Source: Branchiostoma lanceolatum (taxonomy: Eukaryota; Chordata; Leptocardii; Amphioxiformes; Branchiostomatidae). From it: a stretch of DNA of 64,000 nucleotides. Within the stretch, counting starts at the first letter, position 1, and the number at the start of each line of letters is the position of its first letter. Positions 42,542 through 61,417 of the stretch are shown piece after piece. A program made the translations under genes and the position numbers. The stretch spans positions 14,382,501 through 14,446,500 of the forward strand of contig NC_089735.1 in assembly GCF_035083965.1 (NCBI RefSeq), written 5' to 3'. The notes under the pieces were generated by a model. It did no database searches. It had not been told where the DNA came from and saw nothing but the letters and a program-made list of their open reading frames with translations.

Positions 42542-43147
42542 ATGTCGGGTTCATTTCCATCGCAGACAAAGCAAGCTATCATGTCCGCTCCAGCATCGTC
42601 CCCCAAGAAGGCCAAGAAGCCCAGGGCGCCCAAGGCCCCTGCGGCTCACCCGCCCACCACCGCCATGATTACGGCGGCCCTGGAAGCGCTCAAGGATCGT
42701 AAAGGTTCTTCCCTGTTGGCCATCAAGAAGTACATCGCCGGCAACTACAAGTTCGACGTAGAGAAGCAGGGACACTTCATCAAGCGCGCCCTGAAAGCAT
42801 TGGTGGCCAAGGGCACCCTCATTCAGGTGAAAGGCACGGGGGCGTCGGGATCCTTCAAAATCAACGTGGCAGCCAAGAAGGCCGCCGAGAAGAAGCCGGT
42901 CAAGAAAGTCGTCAAGAAGCCGGTCAAGAAACCCGCGGCCAAGAAGACCACCAAGCCGAAAAAGCCCGCGGCCAAGAAGGCTGCCACCCCCAAGAAGGCG
43001 GCAAAGAAGCCGGCCGCCAAGAAGGCCAAGAAATCTCCGGCCAAGAAACCAGCTGCCAAGAAACCGGCCAAAAAGACGCCGAAAAAGAAGCCGGCCGCAA
43101 AGAAGGCAGCGCCTGCCAAGAAGGCGACCAAGCCCAAGAAGAAGTGA
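42542..43147 (+). CDS. Histone H1, unit U7
   Basis: Same protein; preferred start 42581. Stem-loop 43179-43194. Confidence 0.95.
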   Translation: MSGSFPSQTKQAIMSAPASSPKKAKKPRAPKAPAAHPPTTAMITAALEALKDRKGSSLLAIKKYIAGNYKFDVEKQGHFIKRALKALVAKGTLIQVKGTGASGSFKINVAAKKAAEKKPVKKVVKKPVKKPAAKKTTKPKKPAAKKAATPKKAAKKPAAKKAKKSPAKKPAAKKPAKKTPKKKPAAKKAAPAKKATKPKKK

Positions 43148-43803
43148 AGATCCGACCGTCCAAGTTTCTGAAAACCCCGGCCCTTTTCAGGGCCACCCAC
43201 ATCTTAACAAAAGAACTATGTCAATCAAATCAAAGTTATCACTTTTCCACACGCCATATGCTCTCCAAAAAAAAAGAAAGAAAATGAATGTAATAAGATA
43301 GAAACATATCTATCACCCCCCCCCCCCCCACACACACACACACAACAGACTATCAAAAGAATGGGTGGATGGACGCACAGGTAGACTGAATTTCGCCGAA
43401 TATAAAGACGACGGAAGACGTCTAATTTCATGACGATTTTGTGTGTGTGTTGCGAGTCCACAACTTTATTGAGCAATGAAATTGACGAATGCCTGGTTGC
43501 CACTGTATGTCTAGGCACGAGCGTTTGCCCGAGTGTATGTGTAGCCCATTGACATTCCATACCGCATGCATCTTCAATTCATGCGCTACCCTACCCCCAA
43601 AAGTGCCGAGCTTGCTGCAAAAGTCGGATTCTGGAGACACAAAAACTGACCAATCGCAAGCTCGGATTTCAGCCAGGGAACCAATCAGACGGCAGGGCGC
43701 CCGCCAATTGTAATCTGCGGGCATATGATTAGCGGGTGTTATAAATTCACTCTCCACCGCTCGCCGTACGCGTCCACTTTTATTGTCTTGCACTTGAGTG
43801 TAG

Positions 43804-44238
<435 letters not shown>

Positions 44239-44877
44239 GGAGGATCGCAACAAGATCAACGACAACCCCGGCCCTTTTCAGGGCCACCCACATATCCCAG
44301 AAAGATCTATATCGTTCACCTTTCTTTAAACAGACGTACGTTCTTTCGTCTGACATACAATTACACACGACTCGCACATCACCCCCCCCCCCCAAATACC
44401 TGTAAACGCATATCAATTCAGCCGACAGTGTGATGACTTTATTAATTTAATGTTCTTTCGTTGTTGAGCCTGAATTACACACAACTCGCACCCCCATGTA
44501 CTACATGTACACGCAAATCGATTCAGCCGACATTGTAATGACTTTATTGACATTAAAGAGTGTTACAACGTGCACACACATATAACATACATATATGTCA
44601 GCTAGCATTAAACGACACACTTGTAAGACGCGGGCCATCTGAGAATATCATATTGTGGCCATGACGTTGATTGTCTGTCAGCTATCTTGGACGGGCTATG
44701 CCATATGTAAGGTTACTTTTACTACTAAATTGTCTTAGTCTCAACAGATGTACTGTGTGGGTGGGGGGGGGGTATCCATTCGTGTATCTGCATTGATTCA
44801 GTGTGAAGAGAATACAGTTCTTTCGTGAGGATGTGGGTGGCCCTGAAAAGGGCCGGGGTTTCGGTTTCGTCTGGAAA

Positions 44878-45276
<399 letters not shown>

Positions 45277-45535
45277 TCAAGCGGCAGAAAAAATGAAAGA
45301 ATGAAGAGGCATTAATCCCTGTCCAAACGATTTATACCCCGCCACTGGATTCACGGCTTCCGACAGCGAACCAATAGAGAGAGCTCGATCTCGGGGAGAA
45401 GTTCTACCACGTCCGCGCCTTCTTGGACTAGACAATCCCAAAATTTGCATTGTTCTCCCATATAAAGGCCAAGCCGAGACAAGTGCGATTATATTCTTTG
45501 CTATCTAAATAATCTAATACGCCAAGAACGTCGTC

Positions 45536-45898
45536 ATGCCGCCAAGTGGAAAAGCCGCCAAGAAAGCTGGCAAGGCCAGGCCTGCAGGAGACAAGAAGCG
45601 TGGAAGGAGGAGAAAGAGAAGGGAGACCTTCGGCGTCTACATCTACAAGGTGCTAAAGCAGGTGCACCCCGACACCGGCGTCTCCAGCAAGGCCATGGGC
45701 ATCATGAACTCCTTCGTCAACGACATCTTCGAGAGAATCGCTGCCGAAGCTTCTCGACTGGCTCACTACAACAAGCGCTCCACCATCAGCAGCCGCGAGA
45801 TCCAGACCGCCGTGCGACTCCTGCTGCCAGGCGAGCTAGCCAAACACGCCGTCAGCGAGGGCACCAAGGCCGTCACCAAGTACACCAGCTCCAAGTAA
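45536..45898 (+). CDS. Histone H2B, unit U7
   Basis: Protein identical to U1. Stem-loop 45927-45942. (TG)25 downstream, shared with U8. Confidence 0.98.
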   Translation: MPPSGKAAKKAGKARPAGDKKRGRRRKRRETFGVYIYKVLKQVHPDTGVSSKAMGIMNSFVNDIFERIAAEASRLAHYNKRSTISSREIQTAVRLLLPGELAKHAVSEGTKAVTKYTSSK

Positions 45899-46369
45899 AT
45901 CGTCCGCCTCCGCTCAACGTAACCCCGGCCTTTTTCAAGGCCACCCACATCCTCACAAAAGAGCTATAGCAATCACATTCCAGTCCAAACAGTGACTACA
46001 CACAACGCACGCACGCACACGCCACAAACCTGGGATCGCAGGCGACATAAAACAGAATAGAACTTATGCCCTGGAACACACAACAACAACAAAAACAACG
46101 GAGTGATCATGAAAGAGAAAAAAACAACAAAGAAAGTGAATTTTGACGTAATAAAAGTCTGCACACGTTCTTATTCCACCAAACAAAGCTGACGCAACAA
46201 GAAGCTTGCGTCCCTTGCCTTCTGGAACAACTGTCGTCTGTGACGTTCCTTAGAACATGTACAACAATGAATTGGCCGTCCATCGGCGTTCCCTTTTCCA
46301 GTCCAAACGCCCTAAACATACTAGTGAGCAATGTCTCACAAGCGTAGCCAAACTTCTGGACGACAACGG

Positions 46370-46424
<55 letters not shown>

Positions 46425-46662
46425 TGCGTGCTTTGATATCATTACCACTAGCTGACTGTGTTTCGGGCAAATTCATCCGTTTTCTTCGCCTTATTTTATT
46501 TTATTTTGTTCTGCTTTCGTGTTTTCCCGACAAGATGTTTGCCTAGCTTGTCGGTGTCAAATCCTCCGCGCATCATTGTCTTGCTTGGCTAGCGGCTTGC
46601 TTCCCATTGGCTAGTGGTGGCGACGGCCAGGACTACGCGCAGGTCCGCAGGGCGATTATTAA

Positions 46663-47037
<375 letters not shown>

Positions 47038-47838
47038 AGGATCTGACTCTCCTCATCGAAAGCAAGCAAACCCCGGCCCTTTTCAGGGCCACCCAAATCT
47101 GCCCAAAAGAGCTGTATCTTCTCACAACACATGTACACACCTGACTCGAACAACGAGCATAATACAAAAGTCTAAGCCAAGCCGGTCATGCAAACACACA
47201 ACAATGAACTGTTATGGTCCCGTTTTCTTTGTAGTGATAGTCTTGTTGATTTCTGTAAAGATGCGTGCACGGTTGGATACTAAGACATGCGTGTGAAGCG
47301 TAGTTTATACGTTTTGTTTTCTTGGTATACTTTATGTATGTATGTGTGTGTGTGTGTGAAGAATATAATTGGCGTGTGGAGAGATCTTGGTGCAATTGAG
47401 AGTGTGTGTTGCTTATGATCTATATCTTGTCGATCTCTGCTCGTTCACGCGTAGTGAAGTTGCTTGGCTCAAATATGATACATCTGCGTCCACTGAAAGC
47501 CTTGGTGTTCATCAATTCATATGCGGTCACTCGTTTCTCTGCGTGCAAACTCCATCAGCCGTCGGCGTGGAGTCCAGGGCGTGCTTACTGAAAAGTATGG
47601 CAAATATCTCAATATCTGAGGGCTAGTGACCAGCCGCTTCCATCAAATTAGTGAGGTGGACAGGTCCTCTTGTAAGGAAACCGAGTCAGTATCATTTTTG
47701 ATACCCGGGAATGGAGAAATTCAACCGTAAAGTTAGAAAAGAAACACAAATTTCGCCGCGACGGACAGTAAGACGCGGACAGGCTACGACGTTTCCGACC
47801 ACGTCCGCACCGTCGCTACTTCACGTCAGCTTGACAAG

Positions 47839-48444
47839 ATGTCGGGTTCATTTCCATCGCAGACAAAGCAAGCTATCATGTCCGCTCCAGCATCGTCCCC
47901 CAAGAAGGCCAAGAAGCCCAGGGCGCCCAAGGCCCCTGCGGCTCACCCGCCCACCACCGCCATGATTACGGCGGCCCTGGAAGCGCTCAAGGATCGTAAA
48001 GGTTCTTCCCTGTTGGCCATCAAGAAGTACATCGCCGGCAACTACAAGTTCGACGTAGAGAAGCAGGGACACTTCATCAAGCGCGCCCTGAAAGCATTGG
48101 TGGCCAAGGGCACCCTCATTCAGGTGAAAGGCACGGGGGCGTCGGGATCCTTCAAAATCAACGTGGCAGCCAAGAAGGCCGCCGAGAAGAAGCCGGTCAA
48201 GAAAGTCGTCAAGAAGCCGGTCAAGAAACCCGCGGCCAAGAAGACCACCAAGCCGAAAAAGCCCGCGGCCAAGAAGGCTGCCACCCCCAAGAAGGCGGCA
48301 AAGAAGCCGGCCGCCAAGAAGGCCAAGAAATCTCCGGCCAAGAAACCAGCTGCCAAGAAACCGGCCAAAAAGACGCCGAAAAAGAAGCCGGCCGCAAAGA
48401 AGGCAGCGCCTGCCAAGAAGGCGACCAAGCCCAAGAAGAAGTGA
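47839..48444 (+). CDS. Histone H1, unit U8
   Basis: Same protein; preferred start 47878. Stem-loop 48476-48491. The downstream C/CA run has the same form as in U1. Confidence 0.95.
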   Translation: MSGSFPSQTKQAIMSAPASSPKKAKKPRAPKAPAAHPPTTAMITAALEALKDRKGSSLLAIKKYIAGNYKFDVEKQGHFIKRALKALVAKGTLIQVKGTGASGSFKINVAAKKAAEKKPVKKVVKKPVKKPAAKKTTKPKKPAAKKAATPKKAAKKPAAKKAKKSPAKKPAAKKPAKKTPKKKPAAKKAAPAKKATKPKKK

Positions 48445-49099
48445 AGATCCGACCGTCCAAGTTTCTGAAAACCCCGGCCCTTTTCAGGGCCACCCACATC
48501 TTAACAAAAGAACTATGTCAATCAAATCAAAGTTATCACTTTTCCACACGCCATATGCTCTCCAAAAAAAAAGAAAGAAAATGAATGTAATAAGATAGAA
48601 ACATATCTATCACCCCCCCCCCCCCCCACACACACACACAACAGACTATCAAAAGAATGGGTGGATGGACGCACAGGTAGACTGAATTTCGCCGAATATA
48701 AAGACGACGGAAGACGTCTAATTTCATGACGATTTTGTGTGTGTGTTGCGAGTCCACAACTTTATTGAGCAATGAAATTGACGAATGCCTGGTTGCCACT
48801 GTATGTCTAGGCACGAGCGTTTGCCCGAGTGTATGTGTAGCCCATTGACATTCCATACCGCATGCATCTTCAATTCATGCGCTACCCTACCCCCAAAAGT
48901 GCCGAGCTTGCTGCAAAAGTCGGATTCTGGAGACACAAAAACTGACCAATCGCAAGCTCGGATTTCAGCCAGGGAACCAATCAGACGGCAGGGCGCCCGC
49001 CAATTGTAATCTGCGGGCATATGATTAGCGGGTGTTATAAATTCACTCTCCACCGCTCGCCGTACGCGTCCACTTTTATTGTCTTGCACTTGAGTGTAG

Positions 49100-49534
<435 letters not shown>

Positions 49535-50171
49535 GGAGGATCGCAACAAGATCAACGACAACCCCGGCCCTTTTCAGGGCCACCCACATATCCCAGAAAG
49601 ATCTATATCGTTCACCTTTCTTTAAACAGACGTACGTTCTTTCGTCTGACATACAATTACACACGACTCGCACATCACCCCCCCCCCAAATACCTGTAAA
49701 CGCATATCAATTCAGCCGACAGTGTGATGACTTTATTAATTTAATGTTCTTTCGTTGTTGAGCCTGAATTACACACAACTCGCACCCCCATGTACTACAT
49801 GTACACGCAAATCGATTCAGCCGACATTGTAATGACTTTATTGACATTAAAGAGTGTTACAACGTGCACACACATATAACATACATATATGTCAGCTAGC
49901 ATTAAACGACACACTTGTAAGACGCGGGCCATCTGAGAATATCATATTGTGGCCATGACGTTGATTGTCTGTCAGCTATCTTGGACGGGCTATGCCATAT
50001 GTAAGGTTACTTTTACTACTAAATTGTCTTAGTCTCAACAGATGTACTGTGTGGGTGGGGGGGGGGTATCCATTCGTGTATCTGCATTGATTCAGTGTGA
50101 AGAGAATACAGTTCTTTCGTGAGGATGTGGGTGGCCCTGAAAAGGGCCGGGGTTTCGGTTTCGTCTGGAAA

Positions 50172-50570
<399 letters not shown>

Positions 50571-50829
50571 TCAAGCGGCAGAAAAAATGAAAGAATGAAG
50601 AGGCATTAATCCCTGTCCAAACGATTTATACCCCGCCACTGGATTCACGGCTTCCGACAGCGAACCAATAGAGAGAGCTCGATCTCGGGGAGAAGTTCTA
50701 CCACGTCCGCGCCTTCTTGGACTAGACAATCCCAAAATTTGCATTGTTCTCCCATATAAAGGCCAAGCCGAGACAAGTGCGATTATATTCTTTGCTATCT
50801 AAATAATCTAATACGCCAAGAACGTCGTC

Positions 50830-51192
50830 ATGCCGCCAAGTGGAAAAGCCGCCAAGAAAGCTGGCAAGGCCAGGCCTGCAGGAGACAAGAAGCGTGGAAG
50901 GAGGAGAAAGAGAAGGGAGACCTTCGGCGTCTACATCTACAAGGTGCTAAAGCAGGTGCACCCCGACACCGGCGTCTCCAGCAAGGCCATGGGCATCATG
51001 AACTCCTTCGTCAACGACATCTTCGAGAGAATCGCTGCCGAAGCTTCTCGACTGGCTCACTACAACAAGCGCTCCACCATCAGCAGCCGCGAGATCCAGA
51101 CCGCCGTGCGACTCCTGCTGCCAGGCGAGCTAGCCAAACACGCCGTCAGCGAGGGCACCAAGGCCGTCACCAAGTACACCAGCTCCAAGTAA
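50830..51192 (+). CDS. Histone H2B, unit U8
   Basis: Protein identical to U1. Stem-loop 51221-51236. Confidence 0.98.
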   Translation: MPPSGKAAKKAGKARPAGDKKRGRRRKRRETFGVYIYKVLKQVHPDTGVSSKAMGIMNSFVNDIFERIAAEASRLAHYNKRSTISSREIQTAVRLLLPGELAKHAVSEGTKAVTKYTSSK

Positions 51193-51663
51193 ATCGTCCG
51201 CCTCCGCTCAACGTAACCCCGGCCTTTTTCAAGGCCACCCACATCCTCACAAAAGAGCTATAGCAATCACATTCCAGTCCAAACAGTGACTACACACAAC
51301 GCACGCACGCACACGCCACAAACCTGGGATCGCAGGCGACATAAAACAGAATAGAACTTATGCCCTGGAACACACAACAACAACAAAAACAACGGAGTGA
51401 TCATGAAAGAGAAAAAAACAACAAAGAAAGTGAATTTTGACGTAATAAAAGTCTGCACACGTTCTTATTCCACCAAACAAAGCTGACGCAACAAGAAGCT
51501 TGCGTCCCTTGCCTTCTGGAACAACTGTCGTCTGTGACGTTCCTTAGAACATGTACAACAATGAATTGGCCGTCCATCGGCGTTCCCTTTTCCAGTCCAA
51601 ACGCCCTAAACATACTAGTGAGCAATGTCTCACAAGCGTAGCCAAACTTCTGGACGACAACGG

Positions 51664-51718
<55 letters not shown>

Positions 51719-51956
51719 TGCGTGCTTTGATATCATTACCACTAGCTGACTGTGTTTCGGGCAAATTCATCCGTTTTCTTCGCCTTATTTTATTTTATTT
51801 TGTTCTGCTTTCGTGTTTTCCCGACAAGATGTTTGCCTAGCTTGTCGGTGTCAAATCCTCCGCGCATCATTGTCTTGCTTGGCTAGCGGCTTGCTTCCCA
51901 TTGGCTAGTGGTGGCGACGGCCAGGACTACGCGCAGGTCCGCAGGGCGATTATTAA

Positions 51957-52331
<375 letters not shown>

Positions 52332-53132
52332 AGGATCTGACTCTCCTCATCGAAAGCAAGCAAACCCCGGCCCTTTTCAGGGCCACCCAAATCTGCCCAA
52401 AAGAGCTGTATCTTCTCACAACACATGTACACACCTGACTCGAACAACGAGCATAATACAAAAGTCTAAGCCAAGCCGGTCATGCAAACACACAACAATG
52501 AACTGTTATGGTCCCGTTTTCTTTGTAGTGATAGTCTTGTTGATTTCTGTAAAGATGCGTGCACGGTTGGATACTAAGACATGCGTGTGAAGCGTAGTTT
52601 ATACGTTTTGTTTTCTTGGTATACTTTGTGTATGTATGTGTGTGTGTGTGTGAAGAATATAATTGGCGTGTGGAGAGATCTTGGTGCAATTGAGAGTGTG
52701 TGTTGCTTATGATCTATATCTTGTCGATCTCTGCTCGTTCACGCGTAGTGAAGTTGCTTGGCTCAAATATGATACATCTGCGTCCACTGAAAGCCTTGGT
52801 GTTCATCAATTCATATGCGGTCACTCGTTTCTCTGCGTGCAAACTCCATCAGCCGTCGGCGTGGAGTCCAGGGCGTGCTTACTGAAAAGTATGGCAAATA
52901 TCTCAATATCTGAGGGCTAGTGACCAGCCGCTTCCATCAAATTAGTGAGGTGGACAGGTCCTCTTGTAAGGAAACCGAGTCAGTATCATTTTTGATACCC
53001 GGGAATGGAGAAATTCAACCGTAAAGTTAGAAAAGAAACACAAATTTCGCCGCGACGGACAGTAAGACGCGGACAGGCTACGACGTTTCCGACCACGTCC
53101 GCACCGTCGCTACTTCACGTCAGCTTGACAAG

Positions 53133-53738
53133 ATGTCGGGTTCATTTCCATCGCAGACAAAGCAAGCTATCATGTCCGCTCCAGCATCGTCCCCCAAGAA
53201 GGCCAAGAAGCCCAGGGCGCCCAAGGCCCCTGCGGCTCACCCGCCCACCACCGCCATGATTACGGCGGCCCTGGAAGCGCTCAAGGATCGTAAAGGTTCT
53301 TCCCTGTTGGCCATCAAGAAGTACATCGCCGGCAACTACAAGTTCGACGTAGAGAAGCAGGGACACTTCATCAAGCGCGCCCTGAAAGCATTGGTGGCCA
53401 AGGGCACCCTCATTCAGGTGAAAGGCACGGGGGCGTCGGGATCCTTCAAAATCAACGTGGCAGCCAAGAAGGCCGCCGAGAAGAAGCCGGTCAAGAAAGT
53501 CGTCAAGAAGCCGGTCAAGAAACCCGCGGCCAAGAAGACCACCAAGCCGAAAAAGCCCGCGGCCAAGAAGGCTGCCACCCCCAAGAAGGCGGCAAAGAAG
53601 CCGGCCGCCAAGAAGGCCAAGAAATCTCCGGCCAAGAAACCAGCTGCCAAGAAACCGGCCAAAAAGACGCCGAAAAAGAAGCCGGCCGCAAAGAAGGCAG
53701 CGCCTGCCAAGAAGGCGACCAAGCCCAAGAAGAAGTGA
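53133..53738 (+). CDS. Histone H1, unit U9
   Basis: Same protein; preferred start 53172. Stem-loop 53770-53785. Short C run (11) downstream. Confidence 0.95.
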   Translation: MSGSFPSQTKQAIMSAPASSPKKAKKPRAPKAPAAHPPTTAMITAALEALKDRKGSSLLAIKKYIAGNYKFDVEKQGHFIKRALKALVAKGTLIQVKGTGASGSFKINVAAKKAAEKKPVKKVVKKPVKKPAAKKTTKPKKPAAKKAATPKKAAKKPAAKKAKKSPAKKPAAKKPAKKTPKKKPAAKKAAPAKKATKPKKK

Positions 53739-54391
53739 AGATCCGACCGTCCAAGTTTCTGAAAACCCCGGCCCTTTTCAGGGCCACCCACATCTTAACA
53801 AAAGAACTATGTCAATCAAATCAAAGTTATCACTTTTCCACACGCCATATGCTCTCCAAAAAAAAAGAAAGAAAATGAATGTAATAAGATAGAAACATAT
53901 CTATCACCCCCCCCCCCACACACACACACACAACAGACTATCAAAAGAATGGGTGGATGGACGCACAGGTAGACTGAATTTCGCCGAATATAAAGACGAC
54001 GGAAGACGTCTAATTTCATGACGATTTTGTGTGTGTGTTGCGAGTCCACAACTTTATTGAGCAATGAAATTGACGAATGCCTGGTTGCCACTGTATGTCT
54101 AGGCACGAGCGTTTGCCCGAGTGTATGTGTAGCCCATTGACATTCCATACCGCATGCATCTTCAATTCATGCGCTACCCTACCCCCAAAAGTGCCGAGCT
54201 TGCTGCAAAAGTCGGATTCTGGAGACACAAAAACTGACCAATCGCAAGCTCGGATTTCAGCCAGGGAACCAATCAGACGGCAGGGCGCCCGCCAATTGTA
54301 ATCTGCGGGCATATGATTAGCGGGTGTTATAAATTCACTCTCCACCGCTCGCCGTACGCGTCCACTTTTATTGTCTTGCACTTGAGTGTAG

Positions 54392-54826
<435 letters not shown>

Positions 54827-55466
54827 GGAGGATCGCAACAAGATCAACGACAACCCCGGCCCTTTTCAGGGCCACCCACATATCCCAGAAAGATCTATAT
54901 CGTTCACCTTTCTTTAAACAGACGTACGTTCTTTCGTCTGACATACAATTACACACGACTCGCACATCACCCCCCCCCCCAAATACCTGTAAACGCATAT
55001 CAATTCAGCCGACAGTGTGATGACTTTATTAATTTAATGTTCTTTCGTTGTTGAGCCTGAATTACACACAACTCGCACCCCCATGTACTACATGTACACG
55101 CAAATCGATTCAGCCGACATTGTAATGACTTTATTGACATTAAAGAGTGTTACAACGTGCACACACATATAACATACATATATGTCAGCTAGCATTAAAC
55201 GACACACTTGTAAGACGCGGGCCATCTGAGAATATCATATTGTGGCCATGACGTTGATTGTCTGTCAGCTATCTTGGACGGGCTATGCCATATGTAAGGT
55301 TACTTTTACTACTAAATTGTCTTAGTCTCAACAGATGTACTGTGTGGGTGGGGGGGGGGGGTATCCATTCGTGTATCTGCATTGATTCAGTGTGAAGAGA
55401 ATACAGTTCTTTCGTGAGGATGTGGGTGGCCCTGAAAAGGGCCGGGGTTTCGGTTTCGTCTGGAAA

Positions 55467-55865
<399 letters not shown>

Positions 55866-56124
55866 TCAAGCGGCAGAAAAAATGAAAGAATGAAGAGGCA
55901 TTAATCCCTGTCCAAACGATTTATACCCCGCCACTGGATTCACGGCTTCCGACAGCGAACCAATAGAGAGAGCTCGATCTCGGGGAGAAGTTCTACCACG
56001 TCCGCGCCTTCTTGGACTAGACAATCCCAAAATTTGCATTGTTCTCCCATATAAAGGCCAAGCCGAGACAAGTGCGATTATATTCTTTGCTATCTAAATA
56101 ATCTAATACGCCAAGAACGTCGTC

Positions 56125-56487
56125 ATGCCGCCAAGTGGAAAAGCCGCCAAGAAAGCTGGCAAGGCCAGGCCTGCAGGAGACAAGAAGCGTGGAAGGAGGA
56201 GAAAGAGAAGGGAGACCTTCGGCGTCTACATCTACAAGGTGCTAAAGCAGGTGCACCCCGACACCGGCGTCTCCAGCAAGGCCATGGGCATCATGAACTC
56301 CTTCGTCAACGACATCTTCGAGAGAATCGCTGCCGAAGCTTCTCGACTGGCTCACTACAACAAGCGCTCCACCATCAGCAGCCGCGAGATCCAGACCGCC
56401 GTGCGACTCCTGCTGCCAGGCGAGCTAGCCAAACACGCCGTCAGCGAGGGCACCAAGGCCGTCACCAAGTACACCAGCTCCAAGTAA
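56125..56487 (+). CDS. Histone H2B, unit U9
   Basis: Protein identical to U1. Stem-loop 56516-56531. (TG)26 downstream. Confidence 0.98.
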   Translation: MPPSGKAAKKAGKARPAGDKKRGRRRKRRETFGVYIYKVLKQVHPDTGVSSKAMGIMNSFVNDIFERIAAEASRLAHYNKRSTISSREIQTAVRLLLPGELAKHAVSEGTKAVTKYTSSK

Positions 56488-56958
56488 ATCGTCCGCCTCC
56501 GCTCAACGTAACCCCGGCCTTTTTCAAGGCCACCCACATCCTCACAAAAGAGCTATAGCAATCACATTCCAGTCCAAACAGTGACTACACACAACGCACG
56601 CACGCACACGCCACAAACCTGGGATCGCAGGCGACATAAAACAGAATAGAACTTATGCCCTGGAACACACAACAACAACAAAAACAACGGAGTGATCATG
56701 AAAGAGAAAAAAACAACAAAGAAAGTGAATTTTGACGTAATAAAAGTCTGCACACGTTCTTATTCCACCAAACAAAGCTGACGCAACAAGAAGCTTGCGT
56801 CCCTTGCCTTCTGGAACAACTGTCGTCTGTGACGTTCCTTAGAACATGTACAACAATGAATTGGCCGTCCATCGGCGTTCCCTTTTCCAGTCCAAACGCC
56901 CTAAACATACTAGTGAGCAATGTCTCACAAGCGTAGCCAAACTTCTGGACGACAACGG

Positions 56959-57015
<57 letters not shown>

Positions 57016-57253
57016 TGCGTGCTTTGATATCATTACCACTAGCTGACTGTGTTTCGGGCAAATTCATCCGTTTTCTTCGCCTTATTTTATTTTATTTTGT
57101 TCTGCTTTCGTGTTTTCCCGACAAGATGTTTGCCTAGCTTGTCGGTGTCAAATCCTCCGCGCATCATTGTCTTGCTTGGCTAGCGGCTTGCTTCCCATTG
57201 GCTAGTGGTGGCGACGGCCAGGACTACGCGCAGGTCCGCAGGGCGATTATTAA

Positions 57254-57628
<375 letters not shown>

Positions 57629-57665
57629 AGGATCTGACTCTCCTCATCGAAAGCAAGCAAACCCC

Positions 57666-57681
57666 GGCCCTTTTCTGGGCC
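57666..57681 (+). terminator. Variant histone stem-loop of H4 (U9)
   Basis: GGCCCTTTTCTGGGCC: the loop-closing U-A pair becomes U-U, so the hairpin keeps five pairs instead of six. The downstream purine-rich element is unchanged. Confidence 0.9.
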
Positions 57682-58429
57682 ACCCAAATCTGCCCAAAAG
57701 AGCTGTATCTTCTCACAACACATGTACACACCTGACTCGAACAACGAGCATAATACAAAAGTCTAAGCCAAGCCGGTCATGCAAACACACAACAATGAAC
57801 TGTTATGGTCCCGTTTTCTTTGTAGTGATAGTCTTGTTGATTTCTGTAAAGATGCGTGCACGGTTGGATACTAAGACATGCGTGTGAAGCGTAGTTTATA
57901 CGTTTTGTTTTCTTGGTATACTTTGTGTATGTATGTGTGTGTGTGTGTGAAGAATATAATTGGCGTGTGGAGAGATCTTGGTGCAATTGAGAGTGTGTGT
58001 TGCTTATGATCTATATCTTGTCGATCTCTGCTCGTTCACGCGTAGTGAAGTTGCTTGGCTCAAATATGATACATCTGCGTCCACTGAAAGCCTTGGTGTT
58101 CATCAATTCATATGCGGTCACTCGTTTCTCTGCGTGCAAACTCCATCAGCCGTCGGCGTGGAGTCCAGGGCGTGCTTACTGAAAAGTATGGCAAATATCT
58201 CAATATCTGAGGGCTAGTGACCAGCCGCTTCCATCAAATTAGTGAGGTGGACAGGTCCTCTTGTAAGGAAACCGAGTCAGTATCATTTTTGATACCCGGG
58301 AATGGAGAAATTCAACCGTAAAGTTAGAAAAGAAACACAAATTTCGCCGCGACGGACAGTAAGACGCGGACAGGCTACGACGTTTCCGACCACGTCCGCA
58401 CCGTCGCTACTTCACGTCAGCTTGACAAG

Positions 58430-59035
58430 ATGTCGGGTTCATTTCCATCGCAGACAAAGCAAGCTATCATGTCCGCTCCAGCATCGTCCCCCAAGAAGGC
58501 CAAGAAGCCCAGGGCGCCCAAGGCCCCTGCGGCTCACCCGCCCACCACCGCCATGATTACGGCGGCCCTGGAAGCGCTCAAGGATCGTAAAGGTTCTTCC
58601 CTGTTGGCCATCAAGAAGTACATCGCCGGCAACTACAAGTTCGACGTAGAGAAGCAGGGACACTTCATCAAGCGCGCCCTGAAAGCATTGGTGGCCAAGG
58701 GCACCCTCATTCAGGTGAAAGGCACGGGGGCGTCGGGATCCTTCAAAATCAACGTGGCAGCCAAGAAGGCCGCCGAGAAGAAGCCGGTCAAGAAAGTCGT
58801 CAAGAAGCCGGTCAAGAAACCCGCGGCCAAGAAGACCACCAAGCCGAAAAAGCCCGCGGCCAAGAAGGCTGCCACCCCCAAGAAGGCGGCAAAGAAGCCG
58901 GCCGCCAAGAAGGCCAAGAAATCTCCGGCCAAGAAACCAGCTGCCAAGAAACCGGCCAAAAAGACGCCGAAAAAGAAGCCGGCCGCAAAGAAGGCAGCGC
59001 CTGCCAAGAAGGCGACCAAGCCCAAGAAGAAGTGA
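58430..59035 (+). CDS. Histone H1, unit U10
   Basis: Same protein; preferred start 58469. Stem-loop 59067-59082. Downstream run of 11 C. Confidence 0.95.
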   Translation: MSGSFPSQTKQAIMSAPASSPKKAKKPRAPKAPAAHPPTTAMITAALEALKDRKGSSLLAIKKYIAGNYKFDVEKQGHFIKRALKALVAKGTLIQVKGTGASGSFKINVAAKKAAEKKPVKKVVKKPVKKPAAKKTTKPKKPAAKKAATPKKAAKKPAAKKAKKSPAKKPAAKKPAKKTPKKKPAAKKAAPAKKATKPKKK

Positions 59036-59686
59036 AGATCCGACCGTCCAAGTTTCTGAAAACCCCGGCCCTTTTCAGGGCCACCCACATCTTAACAAAA
59101 GAACTATGTCAATCAAATCAAAGTTATCACTTTTCCACACGCCATATGCTCTCCAAAAAAAAAGAAAGAAAATGAATGTAATAAGATAGAAACATATCTA
59201 TCACCCCCCCCCCCACACACACACACAACAGACTATCAAAAGAATGGGTGGATGGACGCACAGGTAGACTGAATTTCGCCGAATATAAAGACGACGGAAG
59301 ACGTCTAATTTCATGACGATTTTGTGTGTGTGTTGCGAGTCCACAACTTTATTGAGCAATGAAATTGACGAATGCCTGGTTGCCACTGTATGTCTAGGCA
59401 CGAGCGTTTGCCCGAGTGTATGTGTAGCCCATTGACATTCCATACCGCATGCATCTTCAATTCATGCGCTACCCTACCCCCAAAAGTGCCGAGCTTGCTG
59501 CAAAAGTCGGATTCTGGAGACACAAAAACTGACCAATCGCAAGCTCGGATTTCAGCCAGGGAACCAATCAGACGGCAGGGCGCCCGCCAATTGTAATCTG
59601 CGGGCATATGATTAGCGGGTGTTATAAATTCACTCTCCACCGCTCGCCGTACGCGTCCACTTTTATTGTCTTGCACTTGAGTGTAG

Positions 59687-60121
<435 letters not shown>

Positions 60122-60759
60122 GGAGGATCGCAACAAGATCAACGACAACCCCGGCCCTTTTCAGGGCCACCCACATATCCCAGAAAGATCTATATCGTTC
60201 ACCTTTCTTTAAACAGACGTACGTTCTTTCGTCTGACATACAATTACACACGACTCGCACATCACCCCCCCCCCCAAATACCTGTAAACGCATATCAATT
60301 CAGCCGACAGTGTGATGACTTTATTAATTTAATGTTCTTTCGTTGTTGAGCCTGAATTACACACAACTCGCACCCCCATGTACTACATGTACACGCAAAT
60401 CGATTCAGCCGACATTGTAATGACTTTATTGACATTAAAGAGTGTTACAACGTGCACACACATATAACATACATATATGTCAGCTAGCATTAAACGACAC
60501 ACTTGTAAGACGCGGGCCATCTGAGAATATCATATTGTGGCCATGACGTTGATTGTCTGTCAGCTATCTTGGACGGGCTATGCCATATGTAAGGTTACTT
60601 TTACTACTAAATTGTCTTAGTCTCAACAGATGTACTGTGTGGGTGGGGGGGGGGTATCCATTCGTGTATCTGCATTGATTCAGTGTGAAGAGAATACAGT
60701 TCTTTCGTGAGGATGTGGGTGGCCCTGAAAAGGGCCGGGGTTTCGGTTTCGTCTGGAAA

Positions 60760-61158
<399 letters not shown>

Positions 61159-61417
61159 TCAAGCGGCAGAAAAAATGAAAGAATGAAGAGGCATTAATCC
61201 CTGTCCAAACGATTTATACCCCGCCACTGGATTCACGGCTTCCGACAGCGAACCAATAGAGAGAGCTCGATCTCGGGGAGAAGTTCTACCACGTCCGCGC
61301 CTTCTTGGACTAGACAATCCCAAAATTTGCATTGTTCTCCCATATAAAGGCCAAGCCGAGACAAGTGCGATTATATTCTTTGCTATCTAAATAATCTAAT
61401 ACGCCAAGAACGTCGTC

